From: Chloroflexi bacterium HGW-Chloroflexi-1
Lineage (GTDB): Bacteria; Chloroflexota; Anaerolineae; CG2-30-64-16
DNA: 32,598 nucleotides
Direction: 5' to 3'
NCBI GenBank assembly: GCA_002842085.1
Contig: PHCA01000004.1
Location: forward strand, 1 to 32,598
The notes beneath the pieces are model-generated. The model did no database searches, was not told where the DNA came from, and saw nothing but the letters and a program-made list of their open reading frames with translations. Position 1 is the stretch's first letter; each line of letters starts with the position of its first letter. The position numbers were made by a program, and so were the translations under genes. Positions 8,271 through 17,487 of this stretch are shown in pieces.

Positions 8271-10727
8271 ATGGCGAAACTGTCGCGCAAAAAACGCAAA
8301 TCATCCCGAAAATCACCAGGCGGTTCAGGTGCGCTGGCGCACCTGAACCGCGTCCTGAACCAAACCAAGGCGTTGCTCCACGCAAACCAGGTCCACGAAG
8401 CGCTAGGGCTGTTGGAAGCCAACGTGAACCGCCTGGGCCAGTTCGCCGCCTTTCAGGCCGCGCTGGCGACCGTCTACGGCGAGGTGGGCCGTTATCAGGA
8501 TGCGGCCCGCCACGCCCGCGTGGCCATCGACCTGGACCCCAAGCAGGCTGACTACTACCTGCTTACAGCTATGACCTACATGTCGGCGGGCTACTTCACT
8601 TTGGCGGCTCGAGCGCGCCGGGTGTGGCTCCGGACGGCCCCGCGCGGCCCGCTCCTGCCGGAGATGCGCCAACTCGACGAGGACTATCGGCGTGGGAGCG
8701 AACTGCTGCAGACTGAGTACGGGGTGCGAGACACGAAAACCGCCGAGGAGGCCGGCTATCAACTCGATGAAGGCCGCTGGGCGTTGACGCAGGATCGCTG
8801 GAAGGATGCGCTGCAACATGCGCGAGCCGCATCGAAGCTGATACCGGGCTGGCCGCCGCCACGCAACAACGCGACGATGGCCCTGTACTATCTCGGACGG
8901 TATGCCGAAGCGGTCGCCGAGGCGGAGGCGGTGCTGCGCGACGGGGACCCAGACAACGTTCACGCGTTGAGCAACCTGGTGCGTTGCCACACCATCCTGG
9001 GTGATCCCGCTCGGGCCAACGAGTACGGCAACCGGCTGGCGCGCCTCCCTTTGTCCAGCGACCCCGCCAACGTTGTCAAGCAGATCGAGGGGCTGGCCTT
9101 CCTCGATCGCGATGCTGAGATCGAACGCATACTGGTGGAAGCCGAAGCGGAATTCGACGAGCTGCCGGCGGATCTGTACGTGCATTGGGGAATCGTCGCG
9201 GCCAACGCCGGCAGGCGAAAGGAGGCGCTGGCGCATCTCCAGCGCGCCCAGCAAGCCGGGGTGGCGTCACAAATCCTGCAAGACACGTTGGAAGCCCTGC
9301 AAAGTGGCCAGACAGGGCTGGGCACCGCCGATCGCTTCTCCCACACCCACTACGTCGACCTGATCGACCGGGATGCCATCGAAAAAGCCATCAACCAGGC
9401 GCTCCTGGATAAAAAGACCAAGAAACATGACGACCGTGCCTGGGCCGAGCTGGTACGTCAATTCCCTCAGTTACCCCTCGTCGTCCGCAAGATGCTCTAT
9501 GAGGCGCCCGAAGGGGTGATCCCGATGGCGCAGTTGCTGGCGTGCCTCCGGACGCCCGCGGCTGTTGCGGCACTGCATGAATTCGTTTCCGGGCAACTTG
9601 GCGAGCAAGAGGATCGCATGGCAGCGCTGCGGATCATGCAGCAAACCGGCGTCCTGCCACGCGGCGCCCAGATCGAGATGTGGATCGAAGGAAAGCACCA
9701 GCCCGTCAGGACCATGCTGCAAGAGATCTCTGACGAATTTGTGCCGGACTATTCACCAGAAGTGTGGGATCTGTACGCACAGGCCCTGACGGCCGGGCGG
9801 GAAGGCCGCGTCGCCGAAGCGGAGCGCCTTTACGAGGCGATGCTCAGGATCGAGCCGAACGCCAAGGAAGCCTATAACAACCTGGCCACCATCTATTTGA
9901 AGCGCGGTGACACGGCCCGTGCCGACGAATACGTGGACAAGGCACTGGAGATCGACCCGCTCTACCCCTTCCCCCGCACCGCGCGGGCTCTCCAGGCACT
10001 GCAGCAAGAGGGCGTAGAGGCGGCCAAGGCGTGGATGGAACCGCTCCATGCCATTCAACAATGGCATCCGCTCGGCTTTGCCGTATACCAGAAAGCCATG
10101 GCCCGGATCGCCACCAAAGAACAACTGTACGACGTGGCGATCCGCCATCTGGAAGCCGCCAAACAGATCAACGAAGATGACCCCGACATCGCACCGCTAC
10201 TCAGCCGGGTCACCTTGTTGGAGACTTTCAGTAAGGGGAGCGCCATTTGGCAGGAACGGGTCGATAGCTATCGCCGGCGTCGCCAACAGGCGCCGCTCCC
10301 GGCCGACCCGACCCTGGCCGATTGTTTTGGATTGCTGACCAAGGGCGACATGACCGGCATCCGCCAGGTGCATGGGCTGAGCGGTGTTTCGGCTTACAAG
10401 AAGGCGCAACTGCGCGACTATTTGATGAGTCTACTGAGCGACGCCGACCACCTGGTCGACCGCGTCGCTGGGCTCACCGACACCGAGCGCGCCGCGCTGG
10501 ACGACATCCTGGGTCACGACGGGATCATGGGCCGACAGGAGTTCATCGACGCACACGGCGACGATCGCGACGATTCACCCTACCTGGAGTATCACGCGAC
10601 CCAATCAAAAACCACCGCAGGCCGGTTGTGCGCGCACGGCCTGCTGTTCCAGGGCGCCATCAATGAGCGCACCGTGTTCGTCGTCCCGCGCGAACTGCGG
10701 CCACTGCTGCGGGAGATCCTGGCCTGA
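8271..10727 (+). CDS. Large tetratricopeptide-repeat protein
   Basis: 818 residues, no signal peptide; starts 12 bp after the NfeD-type gene. The N-terminus is strongly basic ('KLSRKKRKSSRKS'), which suggests contact with nucleic acid or acidic partners. TPR-like helical pairs run through residues ~25-350 ('AALATVYGEVGRYQDAARHA', 'MALYYLGRYAEAVAEAEAVL') and again ~500-650 ('AYNNLATIYLKRGDTARA'). The last ~110 residues lack TPRs and end in 'GAINERTVFVVPRELRPLL', which could be a winged-helix-like domain, though I cannot name it. The overall plan resembles the TPR protein of the chaperone operon at 14821, including the basic head. Function unknown; probably a cytosolic scaffold. Confidence 0.8.
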   Translation: MAKLSRKKRKSSRKSPGGSGALAHLNRVLNQTKALLHANQVHEALGLLEANVNRLGQFAAFQAALATVYGEVGRYQDAARHARVAIDLDPKQADYYLLTAMTYMSAGYFTLAARARRVWLRTAPRGPLLPEMRQLDEDYRRGSELLQTEYGVRDTKTAEEAGYQLDEGRWALTQDRWKDALQHARAASKLIPGWPPPRNNATMALYYLGRYAEAVAEAEAVLRDGDPDNVHALSNLVRCHTILGDPARANEYGNRLARLPLSSDPANVVKQIEGLAFLDRDAEIERILVEAEAEFDELPADLYVHWGIVAANAGRRKEALAHLQRAQQAGVASQILQDTLEALQSGQTGLGTADRFSHTHYVDLIDRDAIEKAINQALLDKKTKKHDDRAWAELVRQFPQLPLVVRKMLYEAPEGVIPMAQLLACLRTPAAVAALHEFVSGQLGEQEDRMAALRIMQQTGVLPRGAQIEMWIEGKHQPVRTMLQEISDEFVPDYSPEVWDLYAQALTAGREGRVAEAERLYEAMLRIEPNAKEAYNNLATIYLKRGDTARADEYVDKALEIDPLYPFPRTARALQALQQEGVEAAKAWMEPLHAIQQWHPLGFAVYQKAMARIATKEQLYDVAIRHLEAAKQINEDDPDIAPLLSRVTLLETFSKGSAIWQERVDSYRRRRQQAPLPADPTLADCFGLLTKGDMTGIRQVHGLSGVSAYKKAQLRDYLMSLLSDADHLVDRVAGLTDTERAALDDILGHDGIMGRQEFIDAHGDDRDDSPYLEYHATQSKTTAGRLCAHGLLFQGAINERTVFVVPRELRPLLREILA

Positions 10728-10950
10728 GAATACACAGCGAATGAGGAAAACAACGAATCTCTTGCTGTGGCCGGTCTGCGACCGAGCCACCTCGTCCCCC
10801 CACGGCGAGCACGGTCAGGAGACCGGCCCGCGCGGTGAGGGATGTTTTCATTCTCTCTTGCTGTGGCCGGTCTGCGACCGAGCCACCTCGTCCCCTGCCA
10901 CGGCGGGCACGGTCAGGAGACCGGCCCGCGCGATGAGGGATGTTTTCATT
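10728..10950. repeat. Dispersed-repeat block with a 96-bp tandem duplication
   Basis: Two near-identical units (10758-10853 and 10854-10950) each contain 'GCTGTGGCCGGTCTGCGACC', GAGCCACCTCGTCCCC, a CACGGTCAGGAGACCGG arm and GAGGGATGTTTTCATT. The lead-in 'AATACACAGCGAATGAGG' recurs in reverse at 20849-20863. This is a variant of the palindrome at 1722 with the arms separated by about 25 bp. The 10728-11086 gap holds this block, the hairpin at 11003 and no gene. Confidence 0.85.
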
Positions 10951-11002
10951 CATCGTGGCGTCGCACCCGGTATGGCTATCTGCCCTGAGAATAGACTCAC
11001 AT

Positions 11003-11038
11003 CAGGCGCCAGGCACTTCCAAAAGTGCCTGGCGCCTG
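11003..11038. repeat. Perfect 16-bp inverted repeat (hairpin)
   Basis: CAGGCGCCAGGCACTT (11003-11018) and its exact complement (11023-11038) flank a CCAA loop. There is no T-run, so it is more like a REP element than an intrinsic terminator. It lies 48 bp before the SpoIID-domain gene. Confidence 0.85.
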
Positions 11039-11086
11039 ACCTGGCGATCTTGACATGAGTCACCGTTTTCACGCTGCCGGATCTCC

Positions 11087-14000
11087 ATGAAACGCCCCTT
11101 GATCGTGCTCGCGTTGGCCCTGCTCTGGATACTCATCCCGGCATGGCCTCCGGCACGCGGCCAGACCTCGACCCCGGAGACGCGGAGCCAGCCGGCCAAC
11201 CCCTTCCCACACACCGGCGCTCACGCCTTTGCCAGCCCGACCGGGGAAGCCGTCGCGTGGTTGACGCCCGGCCCGGCGCCCGAGCTATGGCTGGCGGCCG
11301 GAGCTGACCCACCCCGCCTCATCCTGCGCGGCGAAAGCGAACACTTCAGCCGGCCGCATTGGTCCCCCGACGGCCGCGCGCTGGCCGTGTTGGCCGTGCC
11401 CACCGGCACACAAACCGCCGCGCTGGGCCGCCAATGGGTGGTGGATCTGAATACGTCCGCTGCCATCACCCAGGTTCCCCCCGACGGAACCGACGCAGCC
11501 TGGTTCGACAACCCATCCCTTTCACTGCCCGAGCCCAATACCCAATACCCAATACCTGATACCCAATACCCAGTATCCAGCTTCCAACCCCCCGCCACCA
11601 TCCGCGTCGCCCACCACCCCGACAACAGTTGCCGCGACCTGCCCGCTTGGGCCGTGACGGTGCTATCTTTCGAGGAATACGTCGCCCGCGTGTTGCCGGC
11701 CGAGGTTTACACGACCTGGCCGGCGGCCACACTCCAGGCGCAGGCGATCGCGATCCGCACCTTTGCCTGGCTGTCGATCGCCCTGGCCGCGCCGGGCGCG
11801 ACCTACGACATCACCGACTGGGCCGTGGACCAGGTGATGTGTGACCAGCGCTACGGGAGCACCGATGCCGCGACCGCCGCGACCGCCGGTCAGTACCTGG
11901 CCTACGAGGGCGCGCTCATCCTGGCGCAATACAGCGCGGAAAACGGTCACCCCACGGTCGACGGCGGCCGGCCCTACCTGCAAGCCGTGCTCGACCCGGT
12001 GTCTTTGGGCCAGCCGCGGCACGGCCACGGGCATGGCCTATCGCAATGGGGCGCGTATCGCTGGTCCGCCCTCCACGGCTGGAACGCCACCCAGATCCTG
12101 GCGCATTACTACACCGGCGCGCAGGTGGTGGACCCGAGCGGCGTCACCCCCAACCTGGCCCTGCTCACCCCCTGGCCTGGCGCCTGGCTCACCGCCGCGA
12201 CCGCCCGCATCACGGCTCACGCGGCGTTCGCACCGCCGGAAACGGTCACCGTGACGTTCCGCGCGCCGGGCTGGACCGCCGTCGATGCGGACTCGACCGA
12301 CGGCTGGGGGGCAGTGTGGCCGTTCGAGGACGCGCTGGCGCGGCCCGTGACATTGACCGCCAGCACCGGCGTCTTGACCCACACGCTCGTCCTGGCCGGC
12401 GCAGACCGCATCCCGCCGGAGGGCAATCTCACCTTGCCGGCCAACACAACCTCCCTCACAGTTCCGTTGCGCATCGCGGGGACCGATCTTGGGGGCAGCG
12501 AGTTGATGGCCGCGGCGGTCGGCGGTGACTGGCAAGCGCGCGCCGCGGATTTTCAGCGTCAGGCCGGCCAGGGTGCCCTCGTCCCCGACCCGGACGCGCT
12601 GAGCGGCAACGCGCTGGTGCTGCCGGCGGGGATCGCGAGTCGCTGGAGGGCCATCCTCCCCGAGCCACTGGTGGTGAATCACATCTACCAGGCTTATGCC
12701 AGGTTACGGATCACGCAACCCACAACCCGCAGCGCAGCATCTCCCGTGGCCAGCGTCCGCGCCGAGCTATATGACCCTGCCGGAGGCGTGTTGCTCGGTT
12801 TTGCCGATTTGTGGCCCGGCGACTTCCGACAAGCGGGCGTTTACCAGGAATTCCCCATCGACTTCTGGCTCACGCCGGCGGCCAGCGGGCAGATCGGTGT
12901 TTGGTTGATCACCAGCGGGGACGCAGAGATCGCGCTGGACCGGGTGCGCGTCCTCGCGGAGCCGCAGCCGTTCCAAACCGACCTGGTTTATACGCTGGAA
13001 CGCCGCGCCGGGCCGCAGACCGTGGTGGCCAAACTCATCGACGGAGCCGGCAACCCGTCGACCGACCTGGTCGGGACAACCGAGCTGCTCGACGTCACGC
13101 CGCCGGGCAACTGGCGGCTGCTCGCGCCCTCCGGCTGGGTCACCACGACCACCCACCCGTTGATCGTCGCCCGCGCGGCCGACGACCTGAGCGGCATCGC
13201 GCTGGAGAGCGCGGAGGCGCGCTGGTCGGCCGACGCCGGGGTGAGCTGGAGCCCCTGGCAGCCGATCAGCGCCACGGCCTTGCCGGACTTGACGGCCGAG
13301 TTCACCCTCGCCTGGCCGGGCGCCGAAGGGGGCGGCAACAATCGCGTCCAGTTACGCGCCGCCGACCACCTGGGCTGGCGCTCGACCAGTCCGGCCTGGC
13401 CGGTGCGCGTGGACCTGACGCCGCCGGCGGTCTACGCTGACCTGAGCGCCACGCCGAGCGCCACCGGCTGGATCACCACGCCGGCCACGCTGACCCTGTG
13501 GGCCGAAGACGCGACGGCCGGGGTGGCGGGAATCTGGTACGCGCAGACCGGTCCCGGCCAGCGCGCATCGGCCGGTTCGCCAGCGCCGGTAGTCAGCGGG
13601 CCCGTCTCCACCCAGGCCGAGACCTGGCAGCCGTACGCGGCGCCGGTAAGCCTCTTCGGCGAGGGGGAGGTCCTGGTGCGCTACTACGCGCTCGACCACG
13701 CGGGGCTGTGTTCGGCCATCGGCCAGGAGACGTGGCGCTTCGACACGACGCCGCCGACCACCGTCTTGACCGCGCCCGCGCGCTATCCGCCCGCCGCGCC
13801 GATCCCGGTCAGTTGGACCGGCCAGGATGGGAGTGACATCGCAGCGTTCGACGTCCAGTTCAGTTTGGATCTGGGACCGTGGAAGGAGTGGCTCCAGGCC
13901 ACCGCTTTCACCGACACCCATTTCCCGCCGCTGGCCTTCGGCGCATTGCGCCTGCGGGCGCGGGCACGCGACCTGGCCGGCAACGTCGGCCTGTGGTCCG

Positions 14001-14125
14001 AGCCGCAGCAAGTGACCGTAGGCAGCGCATTTCAGTTTTTGCCGCTTGTCTCATCCTGGTGGGAGTGCTATAATCAGCGCGTGGAAGTAAGTCTGAGGGC
14101 AAACCTGGAGGGGGTGAACCGATGA
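11087..14125 (+). CDS. Secreted SpoIID/LytB-domain protein
   Basis: 1012 residues. A signal peptide covers ~1-27 ('LIVLALALLWILIPAW'). Residues ~180-345 are a SpoIID (stage II sporulation D / amidase-enhancer) domain: 'SFEEYVARVLPAEV', 'TLQAQAIAIRTFAW', and 'GHGHGLSQWGAYRW' matching the family's GHGxGxSQWGA. SpoIID enzymes are peptidoglycan lytic transglycosylases; outside spore formers such proteins are thought to trim wall glycan. The remaining ~650 residues are beta-rich, with repeated 'DVTPPGNW', 'DLTPPAVYADL' and 'DTTPPTTVL' boundaries that mark several Ig-like modules, probably carbohydrate or surface binding. An in-frame 42-bp heptanucleotide repeat encodes a linker at ~150-163. The stop overlaps the next ORF as ATGA. 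Confidence 0.85.
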   Translation: MKRPLIVLALALLWILIPAWPPARGQTSTPETRSQPANPFPHTGAHAFASPTGEAVAWLTPGPAPELWLAAGADPPRLILRGESEHFSRPHWSPDGRALAVLAVPTGTQTAALGRQWVVDLNTSAAITQVPPDGTDAAWFDNPSLSLPEPNTQYPIPDTQYPVSSFQPPATIRVAHHPDNSCRDLPAWAVTVLSFEEYVARVLPAEVYTTWPAATLQAQAIAIRTFAWLSIALAAPGATYDITDWAVDQVMCDQRYGSTDAATAATAGQYLAYEGALILAQYSAENGHPTVDGGRPYLQAVLDPVSLGQPRHGHGHGLSQWGAYRWSALHGWNATQILAHYYTGAQVVDPSGVTPNLALLTPWPGAWLTAATARITAHAAFAPPETVTVTFRAPGWTAVDADSTDGWGAVWPFEDALARPVTLTASTGVLTHTLVLAGADRIPPEGNLTLPANTTSLTVPLRIAGTDLGGSELMAAAVGGDWQARAADFQRQAGQGALVPDPDALSGNALVLPAGIASRWRAILPEPLVVNHIYQAYARLRITQPTTRSAASPVASVRAELYDPAGGVLLGFADLWPGDFRQAGVYQEFPIDFWLTPAASGQIGVWLITSGDAEIALDRVRVLAEPQPFQTDLVYTLERRAGPQTVVAKLIDGAGNPSTDLVGTTELLDVTPPGNWRLLAPSGWVTTTTHPLIVARAADDLSGIALESAEARWSADAGVSWSPWQPISATALPDLTAEFTLAWPGAEGGGNNRVQLRAADHLGWRSTSPAWPVRVDLTPPAVYADLSATPSATGWITTPATLTLWAEDATAGVAGIWYAQTGPGQRASAGSPAPVVSGPVSTQAETWQPYAAPVSLFGEGEVLVRYYALDHAGLCSAIGQETWRFDTTPPTTVLTAPARYPPAAPIPVSWTGQDGSDIAAFDVQFSLDLGPWKEWLQATAFTDTHFPPLAFGALRLRARARDLAGNVGLWSEPQQVTVGSAFQFLPLVSSWWECYNQRVEVSLRANLEGVNR
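11534..11575. repeat. Six 7-bp units (CCCAATA-type) inside the SpoIID gene
   Basis: CCCAATA x3, CCTGATA, CCCAATA, CCCAGTA; 42 bp in all, so the reading frame is kept and a 'TQYPIPDTQYP'-like linker is encoded just before the SpoIID domain. Confidence 0.9.
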
Positions 14126-14694
14126 CGACAATTCAACTGTCTGCACACACCTATGATTTGTTGGCCTGGCGTGCCCGACAGATCAACCGTGCGCCCGACG
14201 CACTGGCCGACGAAGTGCTTCACCGTGAGCTGCAACCGATACATCCCTACATTGAAATCCAAACTTCCCGGTAGGGTGATCGGGCAGTGGTCAAGGGCGC
14301 TGGCACTCCGGTGAACGTAGTCGTGGACTATGTTCGACTGGGTCTGGCGCCAGAAAAGTTCACCGAGGAAGTCCATCCGGCTCTGCTGCCCGCTTGTGTG
14401 TATGACGCCCTGAGCTACTACTACGATCATCGCAGTGAGATCGACCGCGAGATCGCTGAGAACACCGAGGAGGTCCACCGGCTGCGACTTGCTGCACGGA
14501 TGCGTTCTGAGGAGGACTATCAAAAGATTACTGGCCGGCAACGTCGGGCCGTGATCAGAGACGCAGACGGTGACGGTCGGGACGGTCTTGCAGTTCTTGT
14601 CCTTCGTCACAACCGCGCCCGCAGGTCATCGAGAAAGATAGGTAGCTATCCGGCGTGTCAAGGATGTCAGCCTCGAGCGGGGCAGGCGCCCTGA
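14122..14694 (+). pseudogene. DUF433-family antitoxin gene split by an in-frame TAG
   Basis: ATG 14122 overlaps the previous stop (ATGA) and gives 50 codons ending 'HPYIEIQTSR' then TAG (14272-14274). The same frame resumes at once with 'GDRAVVKGAGTPVNVVVDYV' and 'VYDALSYYYDHRSEIDREI', the DUF433 helix-turn-helix region seen in antitoxins next to PIN-like or DUF5615 toxins. The two halves are clearly one protein broken by a nonsense codon. The track shows only the second half from GTG 14287. Homology fades near 14550 ('DYQKITGRQ'); the tail to 14694 looks non-native. No toxin gene is recognisable downstream. TAG is an ordinary stop in neighbouring genes, so routine readthrough is unlikely. 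Confidence 0.8.
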
Positions 14695-14758
14695 ACGAAG
14701 CGAAGCCGCAGGGTGGCTTGCGGAACAGGCGCCGCATTCTTCGACTGCGTGGCGGAAT

Positions 14759-14787
14759 TTGTCATACGAGTTGTTCAATGCTAGAAT
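14759..14787 (+). promoter_or_regulatory. Promoter of the chaperone operon
   Basis: TTGTCA (14759-14764), 17-bp spacer and TAGAAT (14782-14787), 34 bp before the GTG start at 14821. No CIRCE-type inverted repeat (the HrcA operator of many hsp70 operons) was seen, so heat-shock control by HrcA is not indicated. Confidence 0.65.
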
Positions 14788-14820
14788 CTGTTTTTGACGA
14801 GCATTGGAGGCATTAGAACG

Positions 14821-17079
14821 GTGGCGAAGAAAAACAAGCGCAAGGCGAGACTGCCGGTAAAGCCAGTTCGGGCTCAGACGTCACAGGGTGCGGCGGGTCC
14901 GCTGCAGGAGGCTGTGCGTCAGTTGCGCCGCGGGAATACCGATCAGGCATTGCGCCTGGCCTCGCAAGGGCTGGCGACGGCTGGCTCTCCGCAGTTCTTG
15001 GATGCCGCCCAGCGGGTGCTGGCTGAGGTGCACTTCCGTGCGGCCGTGCGCAGCGACAAGCCGAATAAGCAATTACAACATCTGGACAGCGCGCTCAAGT
15101 ATACGCCGGATGCCGCCCGGCTACACTTCCATCGGGGCCTGGTCCTGGGGCGTCTGGGCCGCCTGCCCGAGGCCTTGTCTGAGCTGGATGCCACCGCCGT
15201 CCGCGAGCCGGCGCGACCTGGCCTGGCCTATTTGCGCCAGTTGGCCCGCCTGGCTACCGGGCAGACGTGGGAAGCCTCCGGACTGGCCCCGGCCGAAGCC
15301 AACACATTGCGCGTGGTGCAGGCGCTCTTGCGAGACGGACCCTTGCCTGAGCCGACCGCGCTGCAGGAACCATTGCTGAGCAAGGGCGCCGAGATGTGGC
15401 AGGCGCTGCTGCAGATGCGCGCTGATGCCGCGGCCGCGCCGGTAGCGCTGCTGAAAGAGGCCGCCGAGAAGAACGGCCGCAAGCCGATCAGCCGCATCCT
15501 CCACTATTATCGTGGCCTGGCGGCCATGCGCGCCGACGACCGCGCCACCGCGCATGCCGCCTGGGTCAGCGCCGGGGGCGCGGGATTGGCAACCCCCTGG
15601 TTGGAGCAAAACCTGAAGGCCATGCTGCGCGAGCAGATCCTCGAACCTGCCCAGGTCGGGCAGTGGCAGGATGTGGCCAATACGGCAAACCGCTTTCCAT
15701 CCAGCAGCGAAGACCGGATCCTGGCCGAGACGGTCGGCCTGGCCTACTACCACCTGGGCTATGAGGCGGCGCAGGCCGGCAAATGGCCTGTAGCGGTCCA
15801 ACACTGGCGCAAGGCCAACGAGCAGATCAGCAGCCACTACCTGGCGCAGAACCTGGCCCTGGCCGAGGAGGCGTTGGGTCACTGGGTCCAGGCGGCCGAG
15901 GCGTGGCGCGACATGGTGCGCCGCCGACCCCGTAAAACGGACCATCCCGATTATCTCGACGATCCGCAAGTCGCGGCCATCTGGGATCACGTGGCCGAAT
16001 GCTATCGACACGTCGACGCGGATGATCAGGTCCTCAACAGCCTGAAGGCCGCCGCCAAGCACGCCCAGGATGATGCCGCACAGCGCCTGAAGCTGGTCGA
16101 CGAAATGATGGCGGAGCAACATGACGAGGCGGCAGCGAACGAATTGGAGCGCATCCTTGAGCTGGAGCCGCAGCACGAGGAAGCGCTGGCTCGCCTGGGC
16201 GCCCTGTACAAGATGCGGTGGGACAAAGACGCCATGCCGATCTGGCGGCGCGTGTTGGCGATCAATCCACAGAACAACGAAGCCAGAGAAGAGTTGGCCG
16301 AGGCATACCTCGCGCGGGCCCGCGTCGATACGCCGCGCTCGCAGTTCTTGTTCTTTGGCCGTCACTCCGAAAAAGAGGGGATCAAGCTGCTCGAGGAGGG
16401 GTTGCAGGAGTTGCCGCAACATCCAAAGCTGCTCCTGGAGCTCGGTATCACCTATTGGAGAGCAGGCAAAAACAAACCGGCCCGCGAATATCTGTTGCAA
16501 GCGTATGAGGTAGCTTCCGACAATGTCGCGATCGTCGGCTCGGTCCTGCACGAACTGCTCCATGTCAAAGCAGGGGATGTCGTCGAGACGCTATTGCCAC
16601 GGGTTCGTCAGTTGCCGCGCCTGTTGCCCGGCTTTTGGTTAAACCAGGGCAAGATGGCCTTGAATTGCAAGTTGGGCGAGGAATGGGCCGATTTCTTCTT
16701 CACGGAAGCCCTGGCATTGGTCGGGCAACCGTGGGTCGAAGAGACCAAGGCCAGCGTGTTGCTCCAGGCCTACGAGCTGGCCCACGAAGAAGGCGCCCAA
16801 GAGCTGATGAAGCTGTACGAGCAGCGCGTCCGCGACGAAACGCCAGCCAGTGGCGCCATCCAGTATATCGAGGCGTATCGCCTCTACCACGAACAGCGTG
16901 ACCGTCAGGGCGCGCTCAAGCGGATCCGGCAGGCCCAGCGGGCAGCCCGGGCAACGAAAGATGCCGGCGTGCTCAAAATGGCCGGCGAGATCGAGGCATT
17001 CTTCAAGAGCGGGCCTTCGGTTGACTTTCTCAAGCTATTGAGTGGGATGTCAGAAACATGGGAGCACGAATGGAACTGA
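14821..17079 (+). CDS. TPR protein, first gene of the chaperone operon
   Basis: GTG 14821, preceded by TGGAGG at ten bases, is a better start than the TTG at 14794, which falls at the expected transcription start; this gives 752 residues. The head is basic ('AKKNKRKARLPVK'). Many TPR-like pairs follow, e.g. 'HFHRGLVLGRLGRLPEALSE', 'YYHLGYEAAQAGKWPVAVQH', 'LLELGITYWRAGKNKPAREY', nearly to the C-terminus ('FLKLLSGMSETWEHEWN'). No enzyme motif or membrane segment is seen. TPR arrays bind peptides and are frequent Hsp70 co-factors, and the linked J-like, GrpE-like and Hsp70 genes make a client or adaptor role likely (inference). It is similar in plan to the TPR protein at 8271. The J-like gene starts 48 bp downstream. 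Confidence 0.82.
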   Translation: MAKKNKRKARLPVKPVRAQTSQGAAGPLQEAVRQLRRGNTDQALRLASQGLATAGSPQFLDAAQRVLAEVHFRAAVRSDKPNKQLQHLDSALKYTPDAARLHFHRGLVLGRLGRLPEALSELDATAVREPARPGLAYLRQLARLATGQTWEASGLAPAEANTLRVVQALLRDGPLPEPTALQEPLLSKGAEMWQALLQMRADAAAAPVALLKEAAEKNGRKPISRILHYYRGLAAMRADDRATAHAAWVSAGGAGLATPWLEQNLKAMLREQILEPAQVGQWQDVANTANRFPSSSEDRILAETVGLAYYHLGYEAAQAGKWPVAVQHWRKANEQISSHYLAQNLALAEEALGHWVQAAEAWRDMVRRRPRKTDHPDYLDDPQVAAIWDHVAECYRHVDADDQVLNSLKAAAKHAQDDAAQRLKLVDEMMAEQHDEAAANELERILELEPQHEEALARLGALYKMRWDKDAMPIWRRVLAINPQNNEAREELAEAYLARARVDTPRSQFLFFGRHSEKEGIKLLEEGLQELPQHPKLLLELGITYWRAGKNKPAREYLLQAYEVASDNVAIVGSVLHELLHVKAGDVVETLLPRVRQLPRLLPGFWLNQGKMALNCKLGEEWADFFFTEALALVGQPWVEETKASVLLQAYELAHEEGAQELMKLYEQRVRDETPASGAIQYIEAYRLYHEQRDRQGALKRIRQAQRAARATKDAGVLKMAGEIEAFFKSGPSVDFLKLLSGMSETWEHEWN

Positions 17080-17127
17080 GAATGCTGGAGGCCGATAGGA
17101 AAGTCTTGATCCGCGCAGGAGGCCTGC

Positions 17128-17487
17128 ATGCCGGCCAAAACACCCACTAAACCAGCGGACCCTTACACCGTGTTGGGGATCGATCGCCAGGCCAGCGAGG
17201 CGGAGATCAAGCGCGCCTATTTCCGCCTGGTGCGAGAGTATTCGCCGGAGAACGAGCCGGCGAAGTTTCAGGAAATCCGGGCGGCCTACGAGCAGTTGCG
17301 CGCCCCCGAGACCCGGGCGCAGGCCGATCTCTTCCTGCTCCAGCCACCACCCCCGCTGCCCAGGCGGCGGCGCTTGAAATTCGATCTGGATCTGCACGCC
17401 GAGGATATCGTCAATTTGGCTTTCGAGTTGGCCCTGGCCCAACTTTCACTTCACGAGGATTTTCATGAGCCTGAACTCCCAAGATGA
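17128..17487 (+). CDS. J-domain-like protein lacking the HPD motif
   Basis: 119 residues. Residues ~10-60 follow the DnaJ J-domain: 'DPYTVLGIDRQASEAEIKRA' (helices I-II start), 'YFRLVREYSPENEP', then 'FQEIRAAYEQLRAP' (helix III). The invariant His-Pro-Asp loop, which activates Hsp70 ATPase, reads Ser-Pro-Glu at 39-41. A Pro-rich and Arg-rich linker (~73-83) leads to a short acidic helical tail. It lacks the zinc finger and C-terminal domains of true DnaJ. Its 3' end overlaps the GrpE-like gene by 23 bp, so the two are translationally coupled. It is probably a J-like adaptor that docks on the operon's Hsp70 without classical stimulation; loss of activity is inferred from the family, not shown. 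Confidence 0.82.
   Translation: MPAKTPTKPADPYTVLGIDRQASEAEIKRAYFRLVREYSPENEPAKFQEIRAAYEQLRAPETRAQADLFLLQPPPPLPRRRRLKFDLDLHAEDIVNLAFELALAQLSLHEDFHEPELPR

Noticed and set aside
11050-11055. TTGACA as a -35 box for the SpoIID gene
   Set aside because: No -10 at the right spacing; only 31 bp remain before the ATG.
14272-14274. TAG recoding (amber readthrough) in the DUF433 gene
   Set aside because: mreB, the NfeD-type gene and the Hsp70 gene end with TAG, and no readthrough signal was seen; a simple nonsense mutation is more likely.
15121-16563. 480-residue minus-strand ORF
   Set aside because: Antisense of the operon TPR gene; no independent support.
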